The translations under genes and the position numbers were made by a program. Below the pieces are notes generated by a model. That model did not search any database. It saw only the letters and a program-made list of their open reading frames with translations, and had not been told where the DNA came from. A DNA stretch of 64,000 nucleotides from Rhodovulum sp. P5 (lineage in GTDB: Bacteria; Pseudomonadota; Alphaproteobacteria; Rhodobacterales; Rhodobacteraceae): contig NZ_CP015039.1 of the NCBI RefSeq assembly GCF_002079305.1, positions 758,501 through 822,500 of the forward strand, in the 5' to 3' direction. Numbering within the stretch: position 1 is the stretch's first letter; every line of letters starts with the position of its first letter. Shown here in pieces: positions 26,038 through 35,138 of the stretch.

Positions 26038-26712
26038 TCAATCCCCGGCTTCCAGCCCCAGACGCTCCCGCATGAAGGCAAGCGCCACGGACAGGCCATC
26101 GGGTGCGATTCCATGCCCGGTGCCCTTCATGACATGGGCGAAGACGTCGAATCCGGCCTCGCTCAGCGCGTTTCCGGCATCGGGCAGCGCCTGCACCGGC
26201 ACCACGTCGTCGGCATCGCCATGAACCAGAAGCACGGGGGGTTTGGACACGGCCTCCTCGGCCAGCAGATCAGGCACCAGAAGACGGCCGGAAAATCCGA
26301 CGATCCCGGCATAGGCCGGGCTGCGCCGCGGCCCGACATGCAGCGCCATCATCGTGCCTTGCGAGAAGCCGAACAGGATCGTGTTTTCCGGGCCGATTCC
26401 CTCGTCCTCGGCCACGCTGTCGAGCCAGGCGTTCAGGTCGGCGACCGCGCGCACCATGCCCGCCTCGCTCTGTTCTTCCGACGACCCGTCGATCCACGGG
26501 ATTGGGAACCACTGGAACCCGAACGGCACGCCCGCGCAGCGTTCCGGCGCGTCGGGCGCAAGGAAAGCCACTCCGGGCATATGCGGCGCCAGCGGATCGG
26601 ACAGGCCCAGAAGGTCCGCCCCGTTCGCCCCGTAGCCATGCAGGAAGATCACGAGGCTGTCGGCCTCCCCCTTCGCCGCGCCGGCGCGGCCCGCTTCAAG
26701 TACCCGTGTCAC
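26038..26712 (-). CDS. alpha/beta hydrolase (phospholipase/carboxylesterase family)
   Basis: A 224-residue esterase. It has the oxyanion segment FLHGYGANG (about residue 24), nucleophile elbow GFSQG (about 114), acid Asp in LLVHGDADDVVP (about 166) and catalytic His in GTGHGI (about 205). Length matches bacterial acyl-protein-thioesterase/carboxylesterases. The start is a GTG at 26712 that overlaps the stop of the upstream glycosylase as GTGA, so the two are co-translated. The substrate is probably a short-chain ester or lysophospholipid. Confidence 0.88.
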   Translation of the reverse strand: MTRVLEAGRAGAAKGEADSLVIFLHGYGANGADLLGLSDPLAPHMPGVAFLAPDAPERCAGVPFGFQWFPIPWIDGSSEEQSEAGMVRAVADLNAWLDSVAEDEGIGPENTILFGFSQGTMMALHVGPRRSPAYAGIVGFSGRLLVPDLLAEEAVSKPPVLLVHGDADDVVPVQALPDAGNALSEAGFDVFAHVMKGTGHGIAPDGLSVALAFMRERLGLEAGD

Positions 26713-27338
26713 CTGATGCCCTCTCGCTCTTTCGCAATCCGGTAATAGGCCCAGAGCGCCCGCGCCGCAACGGCCCGCCAGGGCGACCATGCCTCTGCCA
26801 TCTGCCGCAGGGCCTTTTCCTTGGGCCTGTCGGGCAAGTCGAACAAAAGACGGGCAGATTCCTGCAAGGCAAGGTCAGCGGGCGCAAACACATCGGCCCG
26901 GCCGAGCGAGAACATCGCATAGATCTCCGCCGTCCATCGGCCGATGCCGGGAACCTCGACAAGGGTGGTCACCACCTCGTCGGTCGGCGTGTCGCGCAGG
27001 CTGTCGAAATCAATGCCGGACGCGGCGAGTGCCTTGGCATAGCGGATCTTCTGCCGCGAGAGGCCGCAGGCGCGCAGGTCGTCCTCGCTGGCCCATGTGA
27101 TCTTTCGCGGCCCTGTCAGGCGGGCGGCCTTCATCCGCCCCCAGATCGCATCGGCCGCCGCGACCGAAACCTGTTGGCTGACGATGGCGGACAGAAGCGC
27201 CTCGAACCCGTCCTTGCGGCGGCGCAGCGGCAACGGGCCCGTCTGGTCAAGCAAGGCAGCGAAACGCGGCTCGATCCGCGCGAGATAGGCGGCCCCTTCC
27301 GCGACACAGGCTTCGGTTTCGATGATGCGTCCGACCAT
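26709..27338 (-). CDS. DNA-3-methyladenine glycosylase (AlkA-type HhH-GPD)
   Basis: A 209-residue HhH-GPD base-excision glycosylase. It has LLSAIVSQQVS (about 48), the helix-hairpin-helix VEVPGIGRWTAEIYAMF (about 131-147) and FAPADLAL (about 153-160), whose Asp is the catalytic residue. It removes alkylated purines from DNA. The start at 27338 (MVGRIIETEA) fits relatives; an ATG at 27392 adds 18 unlikely residues. It is coupled to the hydrolase gene by a GTGA overlap and is divergent from the MFS gene 75 bp away. Confidence 0.88.
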   Translation of the reverse strand: MVGRIIETEACVAEGAAYLARIEPRFAALLDQTGPLPLRRRKDGFEALLSAIVSQQVSVAAADAIWGRMKAARLTGPRKITWASEDDLRACGLSRQKIRYAKALAASGIDFDSLRDTPTDEVVTTLVEVPGIGRWTAEIYAMFSLGRADVFAPADLALQESARLLFDLPDRPKEKALRQMAEAWSPWRAVAARALWAYYRIAKEREGIR

Positions 27339-27412
27339 AGACGCAGCATAGGACTGCATGAGGGGCGATTTCCAGCCTTCCACCGCCGACATCCCCGCGC
27401 TAGGTCAGAACC

Positions 27413-28633
27413 ATGAGTGACGCATCCCTGCCCCAGTCCCATCCCCATACCCGGCGCAATGTGACCATTCTGGTGATGGCGCAGGCGATCCTTGGCGCGC
27501 AGATGCCGATGATCTTCACCATCGGTGGGCTGGCCGGGCAATCGCTGGCGCCGAACCCGTGCCTTGCCACCCTCCCGATTTCGCTGATCGTGTTGGGGTC
27601 GATGATCACGTCTGGCCCGCTGGCGGCGTTCATGCAGCGGTTCGGGCGGCGCGCCGGGTTCTTCCTGGGCATCGCCGGCGGCGCGACGGGGGCGATCATC
27701 GGCGCGATCGGCCTGATCCAGTCGTCCTTCGCGCTGTTTCTGGCAGGGTCGTTCTTTACCGGCACATATCTGTCGGCACAGGCGTTCTATCGCTTTGCCG
27801 CGGCCGACACGGCCGAGGGGGATTTTCAGCCCAAGGCGATTTCCTACGTTCTGGCGGGCGGGTTGGCCGCGGCGGTGATCGGACCGCAACTGGTCAAGGT
27901 CACCGCGCAGGCGATGGTGATCCCCTTCCTTGGCACCTACCTGACGGTGATCGCGATCAATGCGGTGGGGGTGCTGCTGTTCTCATTCCTCGACATCCCC
28001 CGACCACCACCGCGCGATCCCGCGCATCACCACGGCCGCACCCGGGCCGACCTGCTGCGCGACCCGGCGATTCTGGTGGCGATCATCTGCGGCATGGTCT
28101 CCTACGCGCTGATGAACCTTGTGATGACGTCAACACCGCTGGCGGTGGTGGGTTGCGGGTTCGATACCGGAACGGCGGCGGATATCGTGACGGCCCATGT
28201 GCTGGCCATGTATGTCCCGAGCTTCTTCACCGGTCACCTGATCGCGCGCTTCGGCGTGACGCGGATCGTGGCGCTGGGTCTGGCCATTCTGGCGGCGGCG
28301 GGGGGCGTGGCGCTGACAGGGGTGGATATCGAGCATTTCTTCGTTGCGCTGATCCTTCTGGGTGTCGGCTGGAACTTCGGCTTCATCGGGGCGACGGCGA
28401 TGCTGGCCAAGGCGCATGCGCCCGAGGAACGCGGCGCGGTGCAGGGCATGAACGACGTGCTGGTGTTTGGCGGGGTGACGATGGCCTCGCTTGCGTCGGG
28501 CGGGCTGATGAACTGCTCCGGCGGGTCGGCGCAGGAGGGGTGGATGGCGGTGAACCTTGCCATGGTGCCGTTCCTCGCGCTGGCGGGGGCTGCGCTGATC
28601 TGGCTGTTGCTGCGGCCAGCGGACGAGCGGTAG
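27413..28633 (+). CDS. MFS transporter
   Basis: A 406-residue major facilitator protein with about 12 hydrophobic segments and a central basic/His-rich loop (PRPPPRDPAHHHGRTRAD, about residues 195-212). The helix 2-3 motif is MQRFGRRAGF. The second half contains the AHAPEERGAVQGMND loop typical of bacterial efflux-type MFS proteins. Substrate unknown. It is monocistronic and diverges from the glycosylase gene. Confidence 0.85.
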   Translation: MSDASLPQSHPHTRRNVTILVMAQAILGAQMPMIFTIGGLAGQSLAPNPCLATLPISLIVLGSMITSGPLAAFMQRFGRRAGFFLGIAGGATGAIIGAIGLIQSSFALFLAGSFFTGTYLSAQAFYRFAAADTAEGDFQPKAISYVLAGGLAAAVIGPQLVKVTAQAMVIPFLGTYLTVIAINAVGVLLFSFLDIPRPPPRDPAHHHGRTRADLLRDPAILVAIICGMVSYALMNLVMTSTPLAVVGCGFDTGTAADIVTAHVLAMYVPSFFTGHLIARFGVTRIVALGLAILAAAGGVALTGVDIEHFFVALILLGVGWNFGFIGATAMLAKAHAPEERGAVQGMNDVLVFGGVTMASLASGGLMNCSGGSAQEGWMAVNLAMVPFLALAGAALIWLLLRPADER

Positions 28634-28807
28634 GCCCCGGGCCGGCTCCCAAGGCCCGAATGCCAATCGGGTGCGCCACAGCACGCAGGTGCCGAAAGCG
28701 ACACGCGAGGCCGCGTCATCGGCGGGCCAAGGCGGAAGCCTTGACTTCGCGCCAAGCGCGATGACGCAAACGCCGCGAGCGAAGTCAGGCGTTGCACACA
28801 ACTCGTA

Positions 28808-30151
28808 TCAGGCCGGGGCCTTGCGCCCGGCCTCAGCCTCCAGCGCCGGGTATCGCAGACCCAGCGTGATGGCACGCGCGACAAACGAGATCAGCAGCGC
28901 AATCCAGAGCCCGTGATTTCCGAAGGCTGGCACCAGCACCCAAGCCGAAGCTGCATACACCGCAGCCGAGATCACCATCATGTTGCGCATGTCGCGCGTC
29001 CGCGTGGCCCCGATGAAAATCCCGTCCAGCATGTAGGACGCGAGCCCCAGCACCGGCGCCACGACCATATAGGGCAGATAGGCGCGCGCCGCGGCACGCA
29101 CTTCGGGCGCGGTCGTCATCAGGTCGATGATCGCCCCACCGAAGGCGGCGAAGACAGCCGCCAGCCCGATCACCGACACCAGCCCCCAAAAACTGGTCAA
29201 GAGCGCCCCGCGCCGCAGGGCCATGCGCGCCCGGGCGCCCATCGCCTGCCCCACCAATGCCTCGGCCGCGAAGGCGAAACCGTCCAGTGCATAGGCGGTG
29301 ATTTCAAGGAACTGAAGCAGCACCTGATTGGCCGCCAACGGGACATCGCCGAAATCCGCCCCGAGAAACAGGAAGGACACGAAGATGCCCTGCAACAGGA
29401 GAGAGCGCAGCAGGATATCGGTGTTCACCCCGGCCATGTGGCGCAGCCGGGCCCGGTTCAGCACGCGCGCCCAATCGCGCCACGCCGGACCGCGGAACGC
29501 CCCGCGGCAGAGCCATAGCCCCAAGGCCGCGCCGGACCATTCCGACAGGAAGGTCGCGACGGCGACCCCCTGCACCCCCCAGCCAAGGCCAAGGACGAAC
29601 CAAAGGTCCAAAACAATGTTCAGCCCGTTCATCCAGAGCTGGATCGCCAGCACCGCGCGCGTGCGAGCCAATGCAATCAGCCAGCCCGTGATGCCGTAAA
29701 GCGCGATGGCCGCTGGTGCCGACCAGACCCGGATGGACATGTATTGCCGGGCGAGGGTTTCGACCTCGTCACTTGCGGGCGATACCAGAAACGCGCCGGC
29801 AAACAGCGGTGCCTGTGCAAGAATGATCACGACGCCGCCCGCAAACCCCAGCATCAGCGCCCGCGACAACATCGCGTCGACCTCGGCATGGTCTTTCGCA
29901 CCCCAGGCCTGCGCGGTCAGCCCCGTGGTGCCCATGCGCAGGAACCCGAACAGCCAGTAGAGCGCGGCCAGAATGATCGCGCCGATACCAACGGCCCCGA
30001 TGGGCGCGGCCAACCCCATCTGGCCCACGACGCCCGTATCCACGGCCCCAAGGATCGGCACCGTGGCATTCGACAACACGATGGGCAGCGCGATGGCCAG
30101 AACGCGCCTGTGGCCCGGCACCGGTTCCGCCGGCAGGGATATGTCAGCCAT
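28808..30151 (-). CDS. MATE family efflux transporter (DinF-like)
   Basis: A 447-residue, 12-segment multidrug and toxin extrusion protein. The N-lobe begins IALPIVLSNATVPILGAVDTGVVG, characteristic of the DinF branch, and the pseudo-symmetric C-lobe starts near residue 240 (NTDILLRSLLLQG). It exports organic cations or oxidants using H+ or Na+. Its start lies 8 bp inside the end of the upstream thioesterase gene, forming a three-gene minus-strand operon. Confidence 0.9.
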   Translation of the reverse strand: MADISLPAEPVPGHRRVLAIALPIVLSNATVPILGAVDTGVVGQMGLAAPIGAVGIGAIILAALYWLFGFLRMGTTGLTAQAWGAKDHAEVDAMLSRALMLGFAGGVVIILAQAPLFAGAFLVSPASDEVETLARQYMSIRVWSAPAAIALYGITGWLIALARTRAVLAIQLWMNGLNIVLDLWFVLGLGWGVQGVAVATFLSEWSGAALGLWLCRGAFRGPAWRDWARVLNRARLRHMAGVNTDILLRSLLLQGIFVSFLFLGADFGDVPLAANQVLLQFLEITAYALDGFAFAAEALVGQAMGARARMALRRGALLTSFWGLVSVIGLAAVFAAFGGAIIDLMTTAPEVRAAARAYLPYMVVAPVLGLASYMLDGIFIGATRTRDMRNMMVISAAVYAASAWVLVPAFGNHGLWIALLISFVARAITLGLRYPALEAEAGRKAPA

Positions 30152-30653
30152 CGCGCGTCGGCATCAGGAAATGGCCCGTCGCCTGCGCGAAGAGCCGGGC
30201 GCGGTTGTCCTGCCATGCCTCGACATGGACGCTGGCATAGCGCCGGCCAGACCGGTTGACCCGCGCGCGGGCATAGGCATCCCGCGGCATGCCGGGGCGC
30301 AGATAGTCCACGGTAAAATCGATGGTCTTGGGCAGCCGCGGTAGGGTGTCGGCGGTCAGCGAGCGGGGGTCGAGCGCCCCGCTTTCCAGATCGTCCCACA
30401 GCATCGCCCATGACAGGCCGATGATCGCCGTGACCTCAAGGAAAGCGGCGGTCGCCCCGCCATGCAGCGCGGGCAGAAACGGGTTGCCGATGAGGGCCTC
30501 GTCATAGGCAAGGATGGCGGTCAATTCATCACCCCGCCGTTCGAACGAGATGCCAAGAAACCGGGTATAGGGCACGCCCTCAACCAGGGCGGCCAATGCG
30601 CCGTCGCGCCGCTGCTTGATGACCTGAACGGGTTCGGGGGTGCGCCGCGTCAT
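30144..30653 (-). CDS. PaaI-like hotdog-fold thioesterase
   Basis: A 169-residue hotdog protein with the PaaI/YdiI motif LHGGATAAFLEVTA (about residues 63-76; the His-Gly-Gly precedes the catalytic acidic residue) and a C-terminal strand VHVEAWQDNRARLFAQATGHF. It hydrolyses acyl-CoA thioesters. The start at 30653 overlaps the stop of the upstream thioesterase as ATGA. It is paralogous to that gene and likely a heteromeric or specialised partner. Confidence 0.85.
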   Translation of the reverse strand: MTRRTPEPVQVIKQRRDGALAALVEGVPYTRFLGISFERRGDELTAILAYDEALIGNPFLPALHGGATAAFLEVTAIIGLSWAMLWDDLESGALDPRSLTADTLPRLPKTIDFTVDYLRPGMPRDAYARARVNRSGRRYASVHVEAWQDNRARLFAQATGHFLMPTRDG

Positions 30654-31090
30654 GTGGTGCCCCCTGCCCCGCGTTCGACCGTGAAGGTGCCGGTTGCCGT
30701 CGCCACAGGCGTTTCGGTGTCTTCGTCCATCGCCGTGGCCCGCACGAAGGCGACCGAGCGGGTAATATGGTGGCATTCCGCCCGCGCGGTCAGACGTTGG
30801 CCCGGCGTCGCCGCGCGCATGTAATCGATGCGCAGGCTGATCGTTGCGGTGCTGGCCGGCGCTTCCCGGTGGCTCATGACCGATGCGCCGCCGCAGGTGT
30901 CCAGCAGGGCCGACACCGCCCCGCCATGGATCACGCGGCTTTTCGGATCACCGATCAGCCGTTCGTCATAGGGCATCGAGATCACGGCAACGCCGTCGCC
31001 AATGGCATCGATCCGCATCCCCAAAGCGCGGGAATGGGGGATCTTTTCGATGAATTCTGTGGCAATGGCGGCTTTTTCATCACGCGACAT
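30650..31090 (-). CDS. PaaI-family hotdog thioesterase
   Basis: A 146-residue protein of canonical PaaI length with IHGGAVSALLDTCGG (about residues 56-70), holding the conserved HGG and the catalytic Asp, and a central LRIDYMRAATPG segment. The start at 31090 follows an AGGAAAGGAA ribosome site. It is first in the thioesterase-thioesterase-MATE operon. It is divergent from the metal permease gene, with only 95 bp between the starts. Confidence 0.87.
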   Translation of the reverse strand: MSRDEKAAIATEFIEKIPHSRALGMRIDAIGDGVAVISMPYDERLIGDPKSRVIHGGAVSALLDTCGGASVMSHREAPASTATISLRIDYMRAATPGQRLTARAECHHITRSVAFVRATAMDEDTETPVATATGTFTVERGAGGTT

Positions 31091-31122
31091 CGGCAATTCC
31101 TTTCCTGAGCGCATATTCTCTC

Positions 31123-31150
31123 TTGCAACGCATGCCGCAAGCACTAACTA
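31123..31150 (+). promoter_or_regulatory. predicted promoter of the ArsP_2-type permease
   Basis: TTGCAA (31123-31128) and TAACTA (31145-31150) are separated by 16 bp and form a plausible sigma-70 promoter reading toward the permease. The palindrome at 31152 begins two bases after the -10, so a bound repressor would cover the transcription start. Confidence 0.45.
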
Positions 31151-31151
31151 C

Positions 31152-31178
31152 TGCGATTGAGAACCATTCGCAGTCGCA
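31152..31178. promoter_or_regulatory. 27-bp palindrome, candidate metalloregulator operator
   Basis: Outer arms TGCGA and TCGCA are perfect complements. Inner arms TTGAGAA and TTCGCAG match at 5 of 7 positions around a CCA centre. The layout and the GAGAA-N3-TTC core resemble Fur/Mur/Irr-type operators. It ends 7 bp before the permease ATG. Confidence 0.55.
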
Positions 31179-31185
31179 AGTTGCC

Positions 31186-32337
31186 ATGAACACCAAAACC
31201 CTTCTTCCCGACTCCGGCCTTCCCCGTGTTGGCTTCGATTTCTTCGGACCCTTCCGGCCGAAGCGCCTGCTGGTGGTGCTGACCCTGCTGGCGCTGGCCC
31301 TTGCCCCTGGGGAACTTGGGGCGCTGACGCGCGAGTTGATGACGAACGCCTATGTTCAGGTCAGCGTCTTCGTCGCCGCAACGCTGCTGCTGTTCTACGG
31401 CTCCGAACGTCTGTTTAAATACGACATGGGCGCCACGCTGAAACGCGCGCGCTTCTGGCAGGTGCCGATGGCGTCCTTCCTTGGGGCAACGCCGGGCTGC
31501 GGCGGCGCGGTGATCGTGGTGGCTGCCTATACTTCGGGCAATGTGGGCTTGGGGGCGGTGGTGGCCGCCTTGACCGCTACGATGGGCGATGCCGCCTTCC
31601 TGCTGATCGCAACGCGGCCCGATGCGGCGGCGGTCGTGCTGCCGGTGTCCCTTGCCGTCGGCGTGATGTCGGGCTGGTTGGTGGATCGGTTCAACCGGGT
31701 CGACCTGCCGGTCCTGGAAGGCGCCTCGTGCGAGGTCGCGCCGCGGATCGGACGGCTGCGTCCGCGTGACATCGCCTATCTGCTGCCCGGTGTGCCGGGG
31801 CTTGTCGTCGGCGGGGCGCAACTGGCGCAAATCCAGATCGACAGCCTGCTTGGTCTGCCGGTGATGACCTTCGCCCTGGCCGGCACGGCCTTGGGCCTGT
31901 TCATCTGGGCGACCTCGCCCGTGACCGCGATGACGAATGCCAAGGATGCCCCCCTGACCCGTATGGCCGAAGAAACCAGCTTCATCTCGGTCTGGGTGAT
32001 CGGCGCCTATCTGGCCTATGACTATGCCGCGGCCTTTGCGGGCATCGACATTACCGCGTGGTTTTCCGCCATCGGACCGCTTTTGCCGCTGATCGCGATT
32101 GCCGTGGGCTTCATCCCGGGCTGCGGCCCGCAGGTTCTGGTGGCCACGCTCTATGTGAACGGCGCAATCCCGTTCGCCGCGCTGATCGGCAATGCGATTT
32201 CCAACGATGGCGACGCGCTGTTCCCCGCCATCGCGATCAACCCCCGCGCGGCGGCGCTGGCCACGATCTATTCCGCGATCCCGGCCGTTCTGGTCGCCTA
32301 CGGGTTCTATCTGTTCGCCCCGGGCTTCATGAACTGA
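31186..32337 (+). CDS. putative manganese/arsenite-type efflux permease (ArsP_2/DUF2899 family)
   Basis: A 383-residue polytopic membrane protein with about 9-10 hydrophobic segments. The two halves each carry a PGCG motif in a membrane loop: GATPGCGGAVIVV (about residues 104-116) and GFIPGCGPQVLVA (about 309-321). The halves are thus a likely internal duplication with paired cysteines. This is the family annotated as putative manganese transporter or arsenic efflux. The palindromic operator overlapping its promoter fits metal-responsive control. The ion is not established. The start at 31186 has no strong ribosome site. Confidence 0.75.
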   Translation: MNTKTLLPDSGLPRVGFDFFGPFRPKRLLVVLTLLALALAPGELGALTRELMTNAYVQVSVFVAATLLLFYGSERLFKYDMGATLKRARFWQVPMASFLGATPGCGGAVIVVAAYTSGNVGLGAVVAALTATMGDAAFLLIATRPDAAAVVLPVSLAVGVMSGWLVDRFNRVDLPVLEGASCEVAPRIGRLRPRDIAYLLPGVPGLVVGGAQLAQIQIDSLLGLPVMTFALAGTALGLFIWATSPVTAMTNAKDAPLTRMAEETSFISVWVIGAYLAYDYAAAFAGIDITAWFSAIGPLLPLIAIAVGFIPGCGPQVLVATLYVNGAIPFAALIGNAISNDGDALFPAIAINPRAAALATIYSAIPAVLVAYGFYLFAPGFMN

Positions 32338-32392
32338 ATTGATCGACCGGGCGGCAGCGCCTACCTAGGGTCCGAACGATCCGGGAGGGGAC

Positions 32393-32761
32393 ATGTCTGA
32401 CCATCGACTGACGTTCAAGGAAATGTGCGCGCGGTTCGACGTGACCCCGCGCACGCTTCGCTATTATGAATATATCGAGCTTCTGAGCCCCGAAAGAGAG
32501 GGCCGCACGCGGTTCTACACCGGGCGCGAGGTCGCGCGGATGACCCTGATCCTGCGCGGGCGGCGCTTCGGCTTCTCGCTTGAGGAGATCCGGCAATGGC
32601 TGACGCTGTACGATGAAAAGGGCAGCACAGCGCAATTGCGAACGATGATCGAGATGGCCGACCGGCAGCTTCTGGCCCTGACCGAGGAGCGCGACAGGAT
32701 CGGCCGCACCATCGCCGAATTGCAGGCTTTGCGTGACGAGGTGGCCAAAAGCCTCGACTGA
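32393..32761 (+). CDS. MerR family transcriptional regulator
   Basis: A 122-residue MerR protein. The winged helix-turn-helix is at residues 7-45 (FDVTPRTLRYYEYIELLSP), followed by the RFYT wing and LILRGRRFGFSLEEIRQWL (about 52-70), then a coiled-coil dimer helix to the end. It has no cysteine metal site, so the effector is probably an organic or acyl-CoA ligand. It is closely similar to the next gene. The GGGAGGGG ribosome site is strong. Confidence 0.9.
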   Translation: MSDHRLTFKEMCARFDVTPRTLRYYEYIELLSPEREGRTRFYTGREVARMTLILRGRRFGFSLEEIRQWLTLYDEKGSTAQLRTMIEMADRQLLALTEERDRIGRTIAELQALRDEVAKSLD

Positions 32762-32789
32762 CGGACCGGAGGGCGCCCGGCAGTCTTCG

Positions 32790-32835
32790 TGACGCAACGT
32801 TACGTTTACGTCAACGTCATGCAGGCTTGTATACT
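32790..32835 (+). promoter_or_regulatory. candidate MerR-type operator and 19-bp-spacer promoter
   Basis: The gap between the two MerR genes contains ACGT-rich repeats, TGACG-caacgttacg and TTTACGTCAACGTCA, spanning 32790-32819. TTTACG (32805-32810) and TATACT (32830-32835) are separated by 19 bp, the overlong spacer typical of MerR-activated promoters. TTTACG/ACGTCAA repeats resemble what I recall of LiuR-type operators in fatty-acid and branched-chain degradation. Confidence 0.5.
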
Positions 32836-32888
32836 GCAATCCGAACGGGCAACTGGCGCGCATGCCTTCCACCCAAAGACGAGCAGCG

Positions 32889-33287
32889 ATGACCGACGAC
32901 CTACTAACGATCACCCAGATGCGCGACCGGTTCGACGTGACGGCCCGGACCCTTCGGTTCTATGAATCCAAGGGCCTTCTGGACCCGCACCGCGACGGCC
33001 AGAAGCGGCTTTACACCCGCCGCGACCGGGCCCGGCTGAAGCTTATCCTCCGCGGCAAGCGGTTCGGCTTCAGCCTTGAGGAGATCCGCCAGCTTCTGGA
33101 CCTTTACGACCTGGAGGATGGCGAGGAACTGCAGTTCCGCCGGACCTACGCAGTCGCGCAGGAACGCCTTGCCGACATGGAGCGCCAGCGCGCGGAACTG
33201 GACGAGGCCATCGGCGAATTGCGGGATCAACTGGCCGCGGGCGCCGAAAAGCTGGCCGAGTTCGGTCGGAAGACGGCCGCGGAATAG
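32889..33287 (+). CDS. MerR family transcriptional regulator, probable fatty-acid/acyl-CoA degradation control
   Basis: A 132-residue MerR protein, clearly paralogous to the preceding one: FDVT-RTLR-YE, LYTRR, LILRGKRFGFSLEEIRQLLDLYD. It has a longer charged C-terminal coiled coil (about 85-125). It lies 36 bp before the acyl-CoA dehydrogenase gene and is probably co-transcribed with it. Position and family suggest LiuR/PsrA-like control of beta-oxidation genes (inference). An ATG at 32862 is an alternative start adding nine residues. Confidence 0.9.
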   Translation: MTDDLLTITQMRDRFDVTARTLRFYESKGLLDPHRDGQKRLYTRRDRARLKLILRGKRFGFSLEEIRQLLDLYDLEDGEELQFRRTYAVAQERLADMERQRAELDEAIGELRDQLAAGAEKLAEFGRKTAAE

Positions 33288-33323
33288 CGACCCAAAGGCA
33301 GACAGACTTCAGGGAGGAGTGCC

Positions 33324-35105
33324 ATGCCGACCTATACCCCGCCCATCGCAGACATGCAGTACCTGCTGCACGACGTGATGCAGATCAGCCTGTCCGATAT
33401 CCCCGCCTATGACGAACTCGACCGGTCCTTCACCGGTGCCGTTCTGGAAGAGGCCGGCAAGATCTCTGCCGAGGTTCTGGCCCCGCTGAACGCCGTGGGC
33501 GATACAGAGGGATGCGTGCTGGACAACGGCGTGGTGCGCACGCCCACGGGCTTCAAGAATGCCTATCGGCATATGTGCGAGGGCGGCTGGACCGCGCTGG
33601 ATGCCGATCCCGCCTTTGGCGGACAGGGCATGCCCTTTCTCCTGCATTCGGCGGTGGGGGAGTTGTTCGCGGCCTCCAATATGGCGTTCAACATGTATCA
33701 GGGCCTGACCCATGGGGCGATATCCGCGATCCATGTGCATGGGTCGAAGGAACAGAAAGCGCTGTACCTGCCGAAGATGATCTCAGGCCAATGGTCGGGC
33801 ACGATGAACCTGACCGAACCGCATTGCGGCACCGATCTTGGGCTGATCCGGACCAAGGCAGACCCGCAGGCCGACGGCACCTACAAGATCACCGGCACCA
33901 AGATCTGGATCTCGGCGGGCGAACACGACCTGACCGAGAATATCGTGCATCTGGTGCTGGCCAAGATCCCCGACGGGCCCGAGGGGACGAAGGGCATTTC
34001 GCTGTTCATCGTGCCGAAATTCCTGCCCGATGCCGACGGCACCCCGGGGCCGCGCAACGCGGTGGCCTGCGGCGGGCTGGAAAAGAAGATGGGCATCCAC
34101 GGCAACGCCACCTGCGTGATGAACTATGACGGCGCGACGGGGTTCCTGATCGGAGAAGCGCACAAGGGGATGCGCGCCATGTTCACCATGATGAACGAGG
34201 CGCGGATCGGCGTCGGCACGCAGGGCTATGCCCAGGCTGTCGTCGCCTATCAGAACGCGCTGGCCTGGGCCAAGGAACGGTTGCAGGGCCGCGCACTGGG
34301 GGCACCTGCCAATCCCGACGGCCCGGCCGACCCGATCCTCGTGCACCCCGATGTCCGCCGAAACCTGATGGATCAGAAAAGCTTCACCGAGGGGGCACGC
34401 GCCCTTGCCCTGTGGGGGGCGGAACTGATCGACCGCGCCGGGCGCAGGAAGGACGCAGAGGCCGAGGCGCTGGTGTCCCTGCTGACCCCGGTGATCAAGG
34501 GGTTTCTGACCGACAAGGGGTTCGAGACCACGGTTCTGGCCCAACAGACCCTGGGCGGAACCGGCTTCACCCGAGAGGCCGGGCTGGAGCAGTTCGTGCG
34601 CGATGCGCGGATCACCACGATCTACGAAGGCACCAACGGCGTTCAGTCGCTTGACCTTGTGGGCCGCAAGCTGCCGCAGAACGGTGGGCAGGCAATGACG
34701 GCCTTCTTCGCGTTGGTCAAGGACTTCATCAAGGCCCACGAGGGAAACCCCGACCTGAAATCAGACTTCCTCGATCCGCTGAAAGCGGCCTCCAAGGACC
34801 TGCAGGCGGCGGTGATGTATTTCGTTCAGGAGGGACTTAAGAACCCGGCCAACGCTCTTTCGGGCAGTTATGACTTCATGCTGCTGTTCGGCCATGTCTG
34901 TCTGGGCCTGATGTGGGCGAAAATGGCCGCGGTCTCGCACTCTGCGCTGGCGCAAGGAACAACGGAGGATGCGGATTTTCACCGGACCAAGATTGCCACC
35001 GGGCGCTACTACATGGCCCGGCAACTGCCCGCCACGCGCCTGCATCTGAGCCGCATAGAGAGTGGCGGAGAGACCGTGATGGCACTGGACGCGGACAGGT
35101 TCTGA
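33324..35105 (+). CDS. acyl-CoA dehydrogenase, long DmdC-like form
   Basis: A 593-residue FAD-dependent acyl-CoA dehydrogenase with the extra N- and C-terminal extensions of the DmdC/long-chain family. FAD and substrate segments are [14 protein letters not shown] (about 156-169) and KIWISAGEH (about 192). The catalytic base is the Glu of [15 protein letters not shown] (about residue 434). A helical C-terminal domain extends to the end. It oxidises acyl-CoAs to enoyl-CoAs. DmdC-type members act on 3-methylmercaptopropionyl-CoA, others on fatty acyl-CoAs; sequence alone does not separate them. GGGAGGAG precedes the ATG. Confidence 0.88.
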   Translation: MPTYTPPIADMQYLLHDVMQISLSDIPAYDELDRSFTGAVLEEAGKISAEVLAPLNAVGDTEGCVLDNGVVRTPTGFKNAYRHMCEGGWTALDADPAFGGQGMPFLLHSAVGELFAASNMAFNMYQGLTHGAISAIHVHGSKEQKALYLPKMISGQWSGTMNLTEPHCGTDLGLIRTKADPQADGTYKITGTKIWISAGEHDLTENIVHLVLAKIPDGPEGTKGISLFIVPKFLPDADGTPGPRNAVACGGLEKKMGIHGNATCVMNYDGATGFLIGEAHKGMRAMFTMMNEARIGVGTQGYAQAVVAYQNALAWAKERLQGRALGAPANPDGPADPILVHPDVRRNLMDQKSFTEGARALALWGAELIDRAGRRKDAEAEALVSLLTPVIKGFLTDKGFETTVLAQQTLGGTGFTREAGLEQFVRDARITTIYEGTNGVQSLDLVGRKLPQNGGQAMTAFFALVKDFIKAHEGNPDLKSDFLDPLKAASKDLQAAVMYFVQEGLKNPANALSGSYDFMLLFGHVCLGLMWAKMAAVSHSALAQGTTEDADFHRTKIATGRYYMARQLPATRLHLSRIESGGETVMALDADRF

Positions 35106-35138
35106 GATGCAGGATCGGGACGACCACAGGACGATCTC

